In this document: piece after piece, positions 49,575-58,254 of the stretch
Position numbering within the stretch: the first letter of the stretch is position 1
Layout of the letters: every line of letters starts with the position of its first letter
DNA from: Bacteroidales bacterium
Lineage (GTDB): Bacteria; Bacteroidota; Bacteroidia; Bacteroidales; Bacteroidaceae
Assembly: GCA_004554665.1 (NCBI GenBank)
Contig: SFKY01000005.1
Location: 1 to 64,000, forward strand
DNA: 64,000 nucleotides
Direction: 5' to 3'
Program-made: the position numbers and the translations under genes
Notes under the pieces: model-generated
The model's database searches: none
The model's input: the letters and a program-made list of their open reading frames with translations, nothing else
Told to the model about the DNA's origin: nothing

Positions 49575-51695
49575 TCACGGCACCAGCCTGTCGTCAATCA
49601 TCCTATCCATGTACGACTGGATAATAGCCTTCACCTCACGCTCCATCTGCGCCTGCTCCTTGACCTTTCCCACCAGGTTATGGCGCATCAGCGCGTCGGT
49701 AAGCCGATACACCGCCACCGTCTTTTTGCCGTCCCACTGCAGCACATAGCCGTACTTGCAATATTGGTACACGCCGTTGAGATAATTGACGGCCCATGTC
49801 TCCTCGGGCGGCGTATTAAGCAGGTCGCATCCAAACGACACATACGGCTCGTCATAGCCCAGATGGCCGAGCACAGTGGGCATGATGTCGGTCTGCTGGG
49901 CAATGGCATCGCGCATACCGGGCTCTATGTCGCCACTGGGATCGTAGATGATGATGGGCGAGCAGAATCCACCCAAGTCAGAGGCAAACTCTGGATGATT
50001 GCAGAGGTTGGTATGGTCGGAGGTGATGACAAACAGCGTGTTGTGGAACCACGGCTGCTGCTTGGCGGCATCGAAGAAGCGGCGCAGGGCATTGTCTGTA
50101 TAGCGCACACACTTGTGTATGACCAGCTCCTCCTCCGGATAGAGCGACTTGTACTTGTCGGGAATCTGGTAGGGATGATGGCTCGACGCCGTAAAGAGCG
50201 CCGTGACAAACGGCTGCCGCATCTCACCCATCTTGGCGCAGTAATACTGCATGAACGGCTCGTCCCAGATGGCCCAATAGCCGTCGAAGTCCTTGTCGCC
50301 GTCGAAACGCTTGTCCTGACAGAAGTCCTCGCGGCCAAAATAGTCCTTGAATCCCGTGGCATTAGCAAAACCGTTGAATCCCATACTGCCCGTCCGAGCT
50401 CCGTGGAAGAAGGCCGAATAGTAGCCCTTCTGGCCCAGATAGCCGGCCAGACCGCTGAGCTTGTTCATCGACTGGGGTGTGAGGATAAACGGCTTGATAA
50501 ACATGGGCACGCTCGACAGTATCGAGGGCATGCCGTCGATGCTCTTACGGCCGTTACAGTAAGAGTATCTGAACGTGGCACTGTGGGCAGCCAACGAGTC
50601 GGTGAACGGGGTGTAGCCCTTGTAACTGTCGCCCAGCACCGTGCGGGCAAGGCTGCCGATATACTCGCGGCCATAACTCTCGATGATAAACACCACCACA
50701 TTCTTGCGGCGCGTCATCCCCTGATGATCAGGACGGTGCAATGGGTCGAAGACCTTGGCCAGCTCGGCCTTGTCGGGATAATAGCCGGGATCGGTAAACA
50801 CCGACTTGCCGAAGGTGCGGATGATAGAAAACGGCGTGTTGAGCACCAGCGCCACCTCGGTGGGACGGTAGGTGTACTCATTGGCATTGCCCAGCGCCAC
50901 CGGACGTATGTCGCGGTGTCTCCAGCCGCCAATAGGCGCCGTCGCCACCAGCACAGCGGCCGCCAAGGCCACCACAGCTCTCGCCAAGCGCCACACCGGC
51001 TTGCGGTCCGTCATCTTGTAGGCGGCATAGGCCATGAATACGGCCACCACATAGTGGTACCAGTGGTTGAGCAGACCGCCCCTGATACCACTCACGCACA
51101 ATACGCCGGCAAAGACGAGACAGAGCACCTGCAACGGATAGTACCGCACGAGCGAAGCCTTCTTAATATCGATGCGGGGCATGAAATAAAGTTGCCAAAG
51201 CGCATAGACCAGCACCACAGCCATCAGCACCAGATACCAGTGGCGCAACAACTCGACACCAAGGATAGCACCCAGATTGTCTTCGCCGGCAAACTCCTCA
51301 AAGACGCTGGCCGATGTGCGCTTGAGCGTGTACTTGAAGTACACCGAGTCTGCCAGACTAATGGCGATGGCCACCGTATTAACCACCATATACATCCATT
51401 TGCACACCTTGTGGTAGGTCACATTCTCCTTCCAGTGCAGAGGAAACAGCATCAGCAGGATGTACAGCGCGTTGGTGTACATGATGCCCGGCGTGTCGAA
51501 CACGATACCGCCCCAGAAGAGCCGCAGGAGATGTCCCTCGCGCACGCTTTCGGCGAAGTAGCCGTAGTTTTCCAGCAGATACTCCACCCGTGTAAGGGTA
51601 TAGGCGGCATACACCAGCAGGATATTGATGGCAACCGCCAGAAACGGCGAGAATATGGAATGCTCCAGATGGAGCCGCTTGATACGTGTAAACAT
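49575..51695 (-). CDS. LTA-synthase-like membrane phosphotransferase
   Basis: About 706 residues. The first 280 residues hold several membrane spans; the rest is an extracytoplasmic sulfatase-fold domain. Metal and active-site features: VVVFIIESYGREY (first metal Glu), NGRKSIDGMPSIL (nucleophile region; Ser in the place where LtaS has Thr) and FVITSDHTNLC (metal Asp-His). LTA-synthase-fold enzymes transfer phosphoglycerol or phosphoethanolamine to glycans or lipids, and some hydrolyse. Gram-negative bacteria lack true LTA, so a modified surface glycan or lipid is likelier. The start at 51695 is used because a minus-strand -7 box TACATTTG (51721-51728) lies inside the longer frame to 51731. 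Confidence 0.85.
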   Translation of the reverse strand: MFTRIKRLHLEHSIFSPFLAVAINILLVYAAYTLTRVEYLLENYGYFAESVREGHLLRLFWGGIVFDTPGIMYTNALYILLMLFPLHWKENVTYHKVCKWMYMVVNTVAIAISLADSVYFKYTLKRTSASVFEEFAGEDNLGAILGVELLRHWYLVLMAVVLVYALWQLYFMPRIDIKKASLVRYYPLQVLCLVFAGVLCVSGIRGGLLNHWYHYVVAVFMAYAAYKMTDRKPVWRLARAVVALAAAVLVATAPIGGWRHRDIRPVALGNANEYTYRPTEVALVLNTPFSIIRTFGKSVFTDPGYYPDKAELAKVFDPLHRPDHQGMTRRKNVVVFIIESYGREYIGSLARTVLGDSYKGYTPFTDSLAAHSATFRYSYCNGRKSIDGMPSILSSVPMFIKPFILTPQSMNKLSGLAGYLGQKGYYSAFFHGARTGSMGFNGFANATGFKDYFGREDFCQDKRFDGDKDFDGYWAIWDEPFMQYYCAKMGEMRQPFVTALFTASSHHPYQIPDKYKSLYPEEELVIHKCVRYTDNALRRFFDAAKQQPWFHNTLFVITSDHTNLCNHPEFASDLGGFCSPIIIYDPSGDIEPGMRDAIAQQTDIMPTVLGHLGYDEPYVSFGCDLLNTPPEETWAVNYLNGVYQYCKYGYVLQWDGKKTVAVYRLTDALMRHNLVGKVKEQAQMEREVKAIIQSYMDRMIDDRLVP

Positions 51696-51720
51696 AAGCA
51701 GATGGTTATTGTTCAACGTG

Positions 51721-51728
51721 CAAATGTA
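51721..51728 (-). promoter_or_regulatory. -7 box (TACATTTG) for the LTA-synthase-like gene
   Basis: On the minus strand, matches TAnnTTTG 25 bp before the ATG at 51695. No good -33 TTTG is seen. Confidence 0.55.
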
Positions 51729-51818
51729 CAAATTATATTTCAGATTTATTCGTTATGCAGGAAAAATATGTGCACCGAAATCCGTCACACGGAAAATGCA
51801 GGCATGACTATTGCGCTG

Positions 51819-51879
51819 GCTAAACATGGCGTTTAGGTGGGCTAAACGTGGCATTTAGCCCACCTAAATGCCACGTTTA
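51819..51879. repeat. TGGCATTTAG palindromic element, copy E
   Basis: A 15-bp perfect inverted repeat TTTAGGTGGGCTAAA (51832-51846) / TTTAGCCCACCTAAA (51854-51868) with loop CGTGGCA. A second overlapping pairing (AAACGTGGCATTTA with TAAATGCCACGTTT at 51865-51878) means the region can form two alternative hairpins. Confidence 0.75.
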
Positions 51880-51901
51880 CGAAGATGAATGGGGCAGATG
51901 A

Positions 51902-51950
51902 AAAAAAGAAGCGATAGAGGCGGCACCTGTCTGTACCTCCTCTATCGCTT
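51902..51950 (-). terminator. Intrinsic terminator of the GH20 gene at 51990
   Basis: Stem AAGCGATAGAGG (51909-51920) with CCTCTATCGCTT (51939-51950). On the minus strand it is followed by TCTTTTTTTCAT. Confidence 0.85.
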
Positions 51951-51989
51951 GTAGGTAGCCCCATGATGAGGGTCTGCGACCGTGAATGG

Positions 51990-53939
51990 TTATTGGTCGG
52001 TAAGGCTTTCCACCCTCAGGTTCGAGATGCGGCTGCGGAAACTGTCGCCTGCCTGGTCGAGCGGGAAGACAAGGGTGCTGATATAGTTGATGCCAGCCTT
52101 GCCATAGGTAATCTTCTTCACATCGAGCGTGCTGACGGCCTTGCCGTTTACATAGAGTGTGGTCTTGAGCTGGTCGCCCTCTATGGCCACATGGGCCTTC
52201 TCGCCGGGATAGAACTGGTAACCGAAGTGATTGAGGTAGCCGTCGCGGCTGAATCCGACAAGTCCCGATACGGGGTCGGCCAGATAGAAGCGCGTATCTC
52301 CGTGGCTGAAGAGCACGGTGCCCCTATTCTCGCGCACGGCGTCGATGTCGAAGCTCACGCGGTAGTGCCATCCTACCTGCGGAAGGTCTATGCGGTCGCC
52401 CGGCTGTACGCGGTCGCGCTGCAGGAGGGTGCCCTGCGGATAGTAGCCGGCATAATTGATGCCCGGAGCCTCACAGAGCGCGGTGCCCTGACGCATGAAG
52501 ACATCGTAGTCGAACGAGGTGGCGGCACCCGTCCATGTCTTGGTGGCAAGGGTACGCAGCGCCGGCATCACGCGGTAGTGCACATCCTTGTCGCTGATGC
52601 CGTTGCCCACATGGTCATTCCATACGGCAAACATGCCACCGTCTATGTTGGGATGGCGCTCGGGAAACTCTATGCCGTTGATATTGGCCGGTGTCCACTT
52701 GTTGTAGAGGTTCTTGGTGTTGAGATAGTCATAATAGTAGCCGGCCTTGGGCACGATGTAGACCCATGCGTCGGGGATGCTGATGACACGGTAGCCACGG
52801 TTGATCATATCGTGCGGGTCGGCATAGTCGTTGGACCAGAGGTCCATGAGCACGTTGTCCACCTTAATGGGCGTGTCGCCTTTGGCATGGGTCTGACTGC
52901 TCCATACCACGGCCTTCTTGCCAAACTGCTCGATATAGCGGATGTAGCGGTCGGTGAAGTAGCGGAATTTCTCGACCACTTTCTTGTCTTTGTTAGAATA
53001 TTCGTCGGTACCGATATGCACATACTCACCGGCAAAGACGGGGTCGGGGCCTTGGAGATACTCGGCAAAAAGACTGTCGAGGAAATTGTAAGTCTCGGGA
53101 TTGAAAAGGTCCAGATGGTCGTTGCCGTAGTCCTTGCTGGCGATAGAGGGGCGGTAATGGGTGAAGGCCAGGGAGTGGGCAGGAACATCAATCTCGGGAA
53201 TGATGGTCACACCGAGGCTGTCGGCCAAGCGGTAGAGGTCGCGAAACTCGGCTTTGGTATAATAGCCGTCGCGTGCGGTAAGACCGGGATAGGTGTCGCA
53301 CTCCATACGAAAGGCAGCATAAGTCTTGTTCCAGTCGTCGCCAAAAAACTGCTTGAATCCGTTATCGCTCAGGTGGATATGGAATGTATTCATCTTATAG
53401 TAAGACAATATCTTCACATAGTCGCGCAGCATGGACATGGGGAAAAACTTACGACCACAGTCGAGCATGAAGCCACGCATGGGATAGTCGGGCCAGTCGC
53501 GCAGGCTACCTTTGGGCATACTGCCCTGATGCTGCTCGCTGAGCTGCAGGAGGGTACGGGTGGCCCAGTAGAGACCTTTTGCACCGGGCGACTTGACACG
53601 CACGCCGTCGGCTATACGGATGGCATAGCCCTCGTTGCCGAGCTTCTTGTCGGCAGCTATCTCCAGCACGATGTCGCCGTTGGCCGGCTTGCCTGTGGCC
53701 ACCTCCAACCGACGGCCCGTGAGCAGCGCATAATCGTCTGCCAACTGCTGTGCCACACGCCGCAGCTCCGGCTGCTTGCCTCGGTACACGATCCGGCACG
53801 CTGTGGAGGGTGTGAAGAGGCCTTCGCCACCTTGCCAGTCTTTCAGTTCGGGGATGGTAAACGGTTTGTCGTTGGCTGCCATGACCGACAGCGGTAGCAA
53901 CGACAAGATAACTAACGCGAGTTTAACGAAACGATTCAT
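51990..53939 (-). CDS. Secreted GH20 hexosaminidase with C-terminal LamG-like domain
   Basis: 649 residues. The signal peptide ends SVMA. After a GH20b domain (about 25-150) the TIM barrel shows YPMRGFMLDCGRKFFPM, FHIHLSDNGFKQFFG, IPEIDVPAHS and the Asp-Glu pair in YVHIGTDEYSN (Thr replaces the usual second Gly). A C-terminal domain of about 150 residues (HYRVSFDIDAVRENRGTVLF to the end) looks like a LamG/concanavalin-type sandwich. It likely cleaves beta-N-acetylhexosaminides at the surface or in the periplasm. It lies downstream of the SusCD locus but has its own promoter, and a terminator separates it from that locus. The start at 53939 is set by the signal peptide and promoter. Confidence 0.92.
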   Translation of the reverse strand: MNRFVKLALVILSLLPLSVMAANDKPFTIPELKDWQGGEGLFTPSTACRIVYRGKQPELRRVAQQLADDYALLTGRRLEVATGKPANGDIVLEIAADKKLGNEGYAIRIADGVRVKSPGAKGLYWATRTLLQLSEQHQGSMPKGSLRDWPDYPMRGFMLDCGRKFFPMSMLRDYVKILSYYKMNTFHIHLSDNGFKQFFGDDWNKTYAAFRMECDTYPGLTARDGYYTKAEFRDLYRLADSLGVTIIPEIDVPAHSLAFTHYRPSIASKDYGNDHLDLFNPETYNFLDSLFAEYLQGPDPVFAGEYVHIGTDEYSNKDKKVVEKFRYFTDRYIRYIEQFGKKAVVWSSQTHAKGDTPIKVDNVLMDLWSNDYADPHDMINRGYRVISIPDAWVYIVPKAGYYYDYLNTKNLYNKWTPANINGIEFPERHPNIDGGMFAVWNDHVGNGISDKDVHYRVMPALRTLATKTWTGAATSFDYDVFMRQGTALCEAPGINYAGYYPQGTLLQRDRVQPGDRIDLPQVGWHYRVSFDIDAVRENRGTVLFSHGDTRFYLADPVSGLVGFSRDGYLNHFGYQFYPGEKAHVAIEGDQLKTTLYVNGKAVSTLDVKKITYGKAGINYISTLVFPLDQAGDSFRSRISNLRVESLTDQ

Positions 53940-53987
53940 GTCTATAACTTTTGAATAATTGGTATCCGGTCTTGTGGGATGTCGTTG

Positions 53988-54018
53988 CAAAGTTAACCCT
54001 TTCTGCCAATATGGCAAA
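53988..54018 (-). promoter_or_regulatory. Promoter of the LamG-type GH20 gene
   Basis: Minus-strand -7 TAACTTTG (53988-53995) and -33 TTTG (54015-54018), 19 bp apart: an exact consensus match, 49 bp upstream of the ATG. Confidence 0.75.
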
Positions 54019-54054
54019 GCAAAAGAGCGGAAAAAAGATGCAGAAGCCGAAAAA

Positions 54055-54094
54055 GGCTCCTCGGAAGCCCCATGATGGGGAGTCCGGAGGAGCC
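54055..54094 (-). terminator. Terminator of the SusCD locus
   Basis: Stem of about 10 bp: GGCTCCTCGG (54055-54064) with CCGGAGGAGCC near 54084-54094, and an inner CCCC/GGGG stem. On the minus strand it is followed by TTTTTCGG. It lies 25 bp after the last lipoprotein gene. Confidence 0.8.
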
Positions 54095-54118
54095 TATTGT
54101 TTCAAGGAAAGAGATTAT

Positions 54119-55507
54119 TTATTTTTTGGTCAGTATGCTTTCCGCACCCTCGTAGGTATACTGGTAGCCATTGTACCATGCTGCCCAGTTGTTGAAGGTG
54201 ATGGTGCCCTCTTCGTCAAAGGTTGCCACCACAGCCTTGGTAGCATCTGAATAGTCGGCAAAGGTATAATAGCCTCCCCAGTCGCTCTTCACATCCACGG
54301 TGATGGTGCGTGCGTCCATGTCGACGGTAGCCGTGAAGGTATCTTCCCATCCATAGAAGTTGTCGATGGACACGGTGTTGTCGCCGGTCTTGGTGATGGT
54401 GACATCGCTCACTTGGTCTGTCACCTCCGTCCAGTTGGTGAAGTCGATGGTGAAGTCGTAGCAGTTCGTAGTCTCAGTGTACTCGCCGCACAGGTCGTCA
54501 ATGGTCATTCCCTCTTCGGTGTCTCCCCATGTCATGTAGTCGTACCCGCCTCCGAGATAGTTGCTGTCACTGTCGTACAGGTAAGCATAGAACCACACGC
54601 CGCCCGCTGCACGGTTGCCTTCCCAAGCACTGTAGCCCGAAGCGATATAGAGGCAGAGCGTATAGTCGCCGGCCTGTACATAATAGTAGGGCGCATCTAC
54701 GGAGTAGGCGTTCTGGATTACCAGTTCGCTGTTGCCATCGACCGAGAATTCGAGCTTGTCATCGGAGCCGTAGAGCTTCTCGATACTATAGCTGCCGTCA
54801 TCGTAGGCCACGATATCGCAAGCAAAGTCTTGTCCGAGCACCTCGCTGTTGTAGTTGCCCGTCATACGCCACACTTCGGCCTTGGCACGCTGGAAGGTGA
54901 GCGCGATGGTCTCCGAGTTGCTGTAAGCCTCGTCGGTACTGATGGCCGTGATGTAGATGGTGTACTCTCCTACGGGTAAGCCCTTGATGGTCACGCTATT
55001 GGTCTCGGTGGTTCCCTCGACGGTCTCGTCGCCTACCGTATAGCTATAGGCATAATAGGCTGCGTGTTCCACCTCCGGCCATGAGATAGTGATGCCACCA
55101 TTGCTGGGAGCGGCCTCGGGAACGGGATTGCCGAGCGGCACTATCTGGTTGGTAGTGGCGGTGATGGTGGCCACGGGCGAGGTGGTCTTGGTACCGGTCA
55201 CGGCGGCGTATGCCCACACAGTGAGCGTATAGGTGGTATTGTCTTTCAGACCGGTGGCTATCATCGAGGTGGCGCTGGTCATATTGCCCAACACCAGCGA
55301 GCCGTCCGGATCGCGCAGCTCGTAGGCATACTGGGTGGCGCCGTCCACAGCATTCCAGTTGAATGCCAGACTGCTTACCGTCTTTATTCCTTCTGCCAGC
55401 GTGGGCGCATTGAGTGGAGTCTTGACCACCTCGTCATCGCTGCACGAGGTGAGTGCCGTTGCCATCAGGGCAAGCAACATCACGATGCTGTATATTCCTT
55501 TCTTCAT
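54119..55507 (-). CDS. Surface lipoprotein with Fn3-like repeats
   Basis: 462 residues. Lipoprotein signal: MKKGIYSIVMLLALMATALT then SCSDDE, lipobox Leu-Thr-Ser-Cys. Two fibronectin-type-III-like domains follow (about 30-130 and 130-225: APTLAEGIKTVSSLAFNWNA, NGGITISWPEVEHAAYYAY), then a C-terminal region with two similar beta-rich segments (GNYNSEVLGQDFACDIVAYDD and GEYTETTNCYDFTIDFTNW). In SusCD loci such proteins bind the glycan at the cell surface (SusE/SusF position). Last gene of the susCD transcript. Confidence 0.82.
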   Translation of the reverse strand: MKKGIYSIVMLLALMATALTSCSDDEVVKTPLNAPTLAEGIKTVSSLAFNWNAVDGATQYAYELRDPDGSLVLGNMTSATSMIATGLKDNTTYTLTVWAYAAVTGTKTTSPVATITATTNQIVPLGNPVPEAAPSNGGITISWPEVEHAAYYAYSYTVGDETVEGTTETNSVTIKGLPVGEYTIYITAISTDEAYSNSETIALTFQRAKAEVWRMTGNYNSEVLGQDFACDIVAYDDGSYSIEKLYGSDDKLEFSVDGNSELVIQNAYSVDAPYYYVQAGDYTLCLYIASGYSAWEGNRAAGGVWFYAYLYDSDSNYLGGGYDYMTWGDTEEGMTIDDLCGEYTETTNCYDFTIDFTNWTEVTDQVSDVTITKTGDNTVSIDNFYGWEDTFTATVDMDARTITVDVKSDWGGYYTFADYSDATKAVVATFDEEGTITFNNWAAWYNGYQYTYEGAESILTKK

Positions 55508-55538
55508 AAGTTTCGGTTGCTTAGTTTGGTTCTGTTAA

Positions 55539-56444
55539 TCATTGTGCCGGCCACGTGAAAGTCACGTAGTTGTAATAGTCATACTGCCCGTCTGTGTAGT
55601 CGGTAAAGTAGGTACCCAACTGTCCTCCACGCTTGTCGAACGAGATATAGGAGTAGTCATCATTGCCGTAGGTCTCCATCAGACAGATATCGGCCACCTC
55701 GATACCACTCTGCTGAACCGTCCATGTGGGATAGTCATCGGCTGCATCGTCGTAGAGATACACTGCGTTGCACTCGGTATCCTCGTAGGGCGCGCAATTG
55801 GCATAATAGTGTATGCACTCATAGCCGGTATAGGCCGAGTTGCCGCTCACGGTAAAGACGAGGTTGACACCAGAGTCGAGGAAGTTCTGGAAACGGTAGC
55901 GGTTGGTCTCTCCGAGGCGTTCCAACCGGGTGGTCCACGTGTTTTGTACGCCCAGTGTGGTCCACTTCATGGTCACATTGTCGGCCGCCACGTTCCATGC
56001 GGCCGCCATGACATAGGCCGACAGCGTGGCACTGCCGTCGACCATAGTATAGTGGTCGACATACGCATCGTCTATCGCTAACGAGAAACTGTACTTCTTG
56101 GAAACTTCCAGTGTCCCGAAGCTGATGGTGATGGCGGTATGCGTCTCGCCGGCGGCAAACGAGGCCGTGGCGGGAATGGTGAGTCCGTCGGAAGCCGATT
56201 TGCAGATAATGGGTATCTCGGCGGCCTGTGTCGCATCCTTGCGCGAGAGTGTGACTTCGATGGCGTTCATGCCACCTGGCTCAAAGATAGTCTCACTGCT
56301 GTTGCTGCTGTCGAAGTAGACCGTCATACAGTTGGCAGGTGCAGGTTCTCCGGGCACATAGTTGCTGTCGTTCTTGTCGTCGCATGCTGCTGCCATGAGC
56401 ACCAGCATGAGCGGCATCCATAGTTGATATATCGTTTTCTTCAT
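55539..56444 (-). CDS. Surface lipoprotein of the SusCD locus
   Basis: 301 residues. Lipoprotein signal ends LMAAACDDKND. The N-terminal part (40-145) resembles a DUF4843/BACON-like beta-sandwich (TVYFDSSNSSETIFEPG, EVTLSRKDATQAAEIPI). The rest is rich in Tyr, Trp and Asp (YDDAADDYPTWTVQQ, DYTDGQYDYYNYVTF), suiting a sugar-binding surface. It lies between susD and the Fn3-type lipoprotein, 31-32 bp from each. I do not recognise a named family with certainty. Confidence 0.75.
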   Translation of the reverse strand: MKKTIYQLWMPLMLVLMAAACDDKNDSNYVPGEPAPANCMTVYFDSSNSSETIFEPGGMNAIEVTLSRKDATQAAEIPIICKSASDGLTIPATASFAAGETHTAITISFGTLEVSKKYSFSLAIDDAYVDHYTMVDGSATLSAYVMAAAWNVAADNVTMKWTTLGVQNTWTTRLERLGETNRYRFQNFLDSGVNLVFTVSGNSAYTGYECIHYYANCAPYEDTECNAVYLYDDAADDYPTWTVQQSGIEVADICLMETYGNDDYSYISFDKRGGQLGTYFTDYTDGQYDYYNYVTFTWPAQ

Positions 56445-56476
56445 ATATTTCCTTATTTAATATAGTCCAGTTGTCA

Positions 56477-58234
56477 TCAGTTGCAGTAAGGTGTGGGATC
56501 CGGATTCATCTGGTCTTCCAGCGCCATGTTGAAGCTGCGCTCCACCTCGGGTATGTAGAAGTTGAGCCACGGTGCACAATAGCCGTCCTTAGAGTTCTTC
56601 TGGTACACCTCCAGATAGTTGGTGCCGTCGTAGGTACGGGTGATGGCGAGCCGCAGACGCTTGTAGTCGTTGTAGAGGATGCCCTCGCCCCAGAATTCGA
56701 TCATCTTCTGCGCTATCATCTCATACACAAAGGCCGTGCTGTAGTTGGCTTCCTCGCAGGAGTAAGTACCCTCGCTGTTGCGGTAGGTGTTCATAAACTG
56801 CTCCAGCGCAGCCTGTCCGGCAGCCAGTCCGTTGAGATAGTAGTCGCACTCTATCTTGATGAAGTGCATCTCCTCCACACGCATGAGCGGTATGTCGCAG
56901 AGCATGCCCGTCTGGTCGTCTACTATGCTGCCACTGCCGGGACGGAACTTCAGGTTGGCATAGGCAGGCAGCTTGCTGAAGTTGGTTCTTGCGTCCTTGG
57001 TAGCCGCTGTCTCGTCCTGAAGCAGCGTGGCATACTGGGCAGGCACGGTCTTGCTGCCGGCATCCTCGGGTGCCACCCACGAAGTCTTACGCCAGTCGCC
57101 CGGTTGCATCTTGCTGAAAAGCCTGCTGCTGATACAGCGGTAGTTGCCGCCATAGGAAGGCATGCCCCAAGTAGGCTCCGAAGCCACCAGACCCATGATG
57201 GAGCACCAGTAGTCGGTGAACTGCTCCTTCGAGGTGATGCGCATATCCCACACCCAAGCCTGGTTGGCAGTGTTGAAGCCTGTCTTCACATTCTTCCACT
57301 GCTCCTCGGTCACCGGTGTATAGCCTGCGCTGATGACCTTCTGGGCATACGATGCAGCCAGCCGATAGCACTCCTCGGCGGTGGTGATGCCCAAGGCCTT
57401 GCCGCCGTCGTTGTCCTGCTCATGGGCGAGCTGGGTGGTCAGGTCGGCAGGAACCTTGCGGAACCTTGTGGCCATGTTGAGCCAGAAGCGGGCCAACAGT
57501 CCGTTGACCACATCGATATTGGGCTGGTTGATTTCCGTGCGTGTAAACGACCGCAGCGCCGACTCGGCCTTGCAGAGGTCATTATAGATGAAGCGGTACA
57601 TGGTGTAGAACGGCACACGGGGATTGTTCTTGGCCTCATCGTTGGTAGTGGTCTCGGTCACAATCGGCACGGTGAGTCCCATCACATTCTTGGCCAGCGC
57701 ATCGAGCTCGGCGATGCCCGTCGCATAAAACTCGTACATCGACGTGAGGTCCATATAGGCCAGTGCCCGGTACACCCTAGTCAGGCCGAGATTCTGCTTC
57801 ACGCTCTCCGTGGCTCCCTCCTCGGGATAGGCGGCCAAGATGCGGTTGGCATTGTTGATGAGTCCGTAGTAGAAGTAAAACGGATAGGCCGACCCGCTGG
57901 TGAGATTGGAGGTCTGCTCCAGCGTGCTCTGATAGTTATAGTTGGTGTCAGAGGCAGGGAAGCCGTCGAGCAGCACCTCGCGCCACAACATATAGCACGG
58001 GTAACCCCAGTCTAGGGTGGCGTAGTAGGTGCCGCGGTAACCAGAACCGTAATAGTTGGTCTGCGAGATCATCTTGGCGTTGAGACCATTGATAAGCATG
58101 GCAAACGAAGAACTGCCAAGCTGACCCGAAGAGGCTGTGCTGGTGGGCATCTCCTCCTCGATACAACTGCCAAGTGTGAGCGTGGCTGCCAGCGGCAACA
58201 CGTATAGGGCTTTCAGGAAATGATTCTTCTTCAT
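56477..58234 (-). CDS. SusD/RagB-family surface glycan-binding lipoprotein
   Basis: 585 residues. Lipoprotein signal MKKNHFLKALYVLPLAATLT with lipobox LGSC. The helical TPR-like scaffold is visible in IRFIYNDL-like segments (TMYRFIYNDLCKAESALRSF, INQPNIDVVNGLLARFWLNMA) and in GLTRVYRALAYMDLTSMYEF, both SusD hallmarks. C-terminal YNDYKRLRLAITR and YIPEVERSFN are typical of the SusD C-terminus. It caps the SusC pore and binds the glycan. The start at 58234 is set by the lipoprotein signal; the frame upstream of it is not coding. It lies 20 bp after susC. Confidence 0.93.
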   Translation of the reverse strand: MKKNHFLKALYVLPLAATLTLGSCIEEEMPTSTASSGQLGSSSFAMLINGLNAKMISQTNYYGSGYRGTYYATLDWGYPCYMLWREVLLDGFPASDTNYNYQSTLEQTSNLTSGSAYPFYFYYGLINNANRILAAYPEEGATESVKQNLGLTRVYRALAYMDLTSMYEFYATGIAELDALAKNVMGLTVPIVTETTTNDEAKNNPRVPFYTMYRFIYNDLCKAESALRSFTRTEINQPNIDVVNGLLARFWLNMATRFRKVPADLTTQLAHEQDNDGGKALGITTAEECYRLAASYAQKVISAGYTPVTEEQWKNVKTGFNTANQAWVWDMRITSKEQFTDYWCSIMGLVASEPTWGMPSYGGNYRCISSRLFSKMQPGDWRKTSWVAPEDAGSKTVPAQYATLLQDETAATKDARTNFSKLPAYANLKFRPGSGSIVDDQTGMLCDIPLMRVEEMHFIKIECDYYLNGLAAGQAALEQFMNTYRNSEGTYSCEEANYSTAFVYEMIAQKMIEFWGEGILYNDYKRLRLAITRTYDGTNYLEVYQKNSKDGYCAPWLNFYIPEVERSFNMALEDQMNPDPTPYCN

Positions 58235-58254
58235 GTGATTCTTGCATTTTGAGG

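Noticed and set aside
49554..51836. Long plus-strand open frame of 760 codons
   Set aside because: It lies antisense to the LTA-synthase-like gene with its intact active-site motifs; the His- and Arg-rich translation is a bias effect.
51963..53897. Plus-strand open frame of 644 codons
   Set aside because: Antisense to the LamG-type GH20 gene, which has signal peptide, promoter and catalytic pair.
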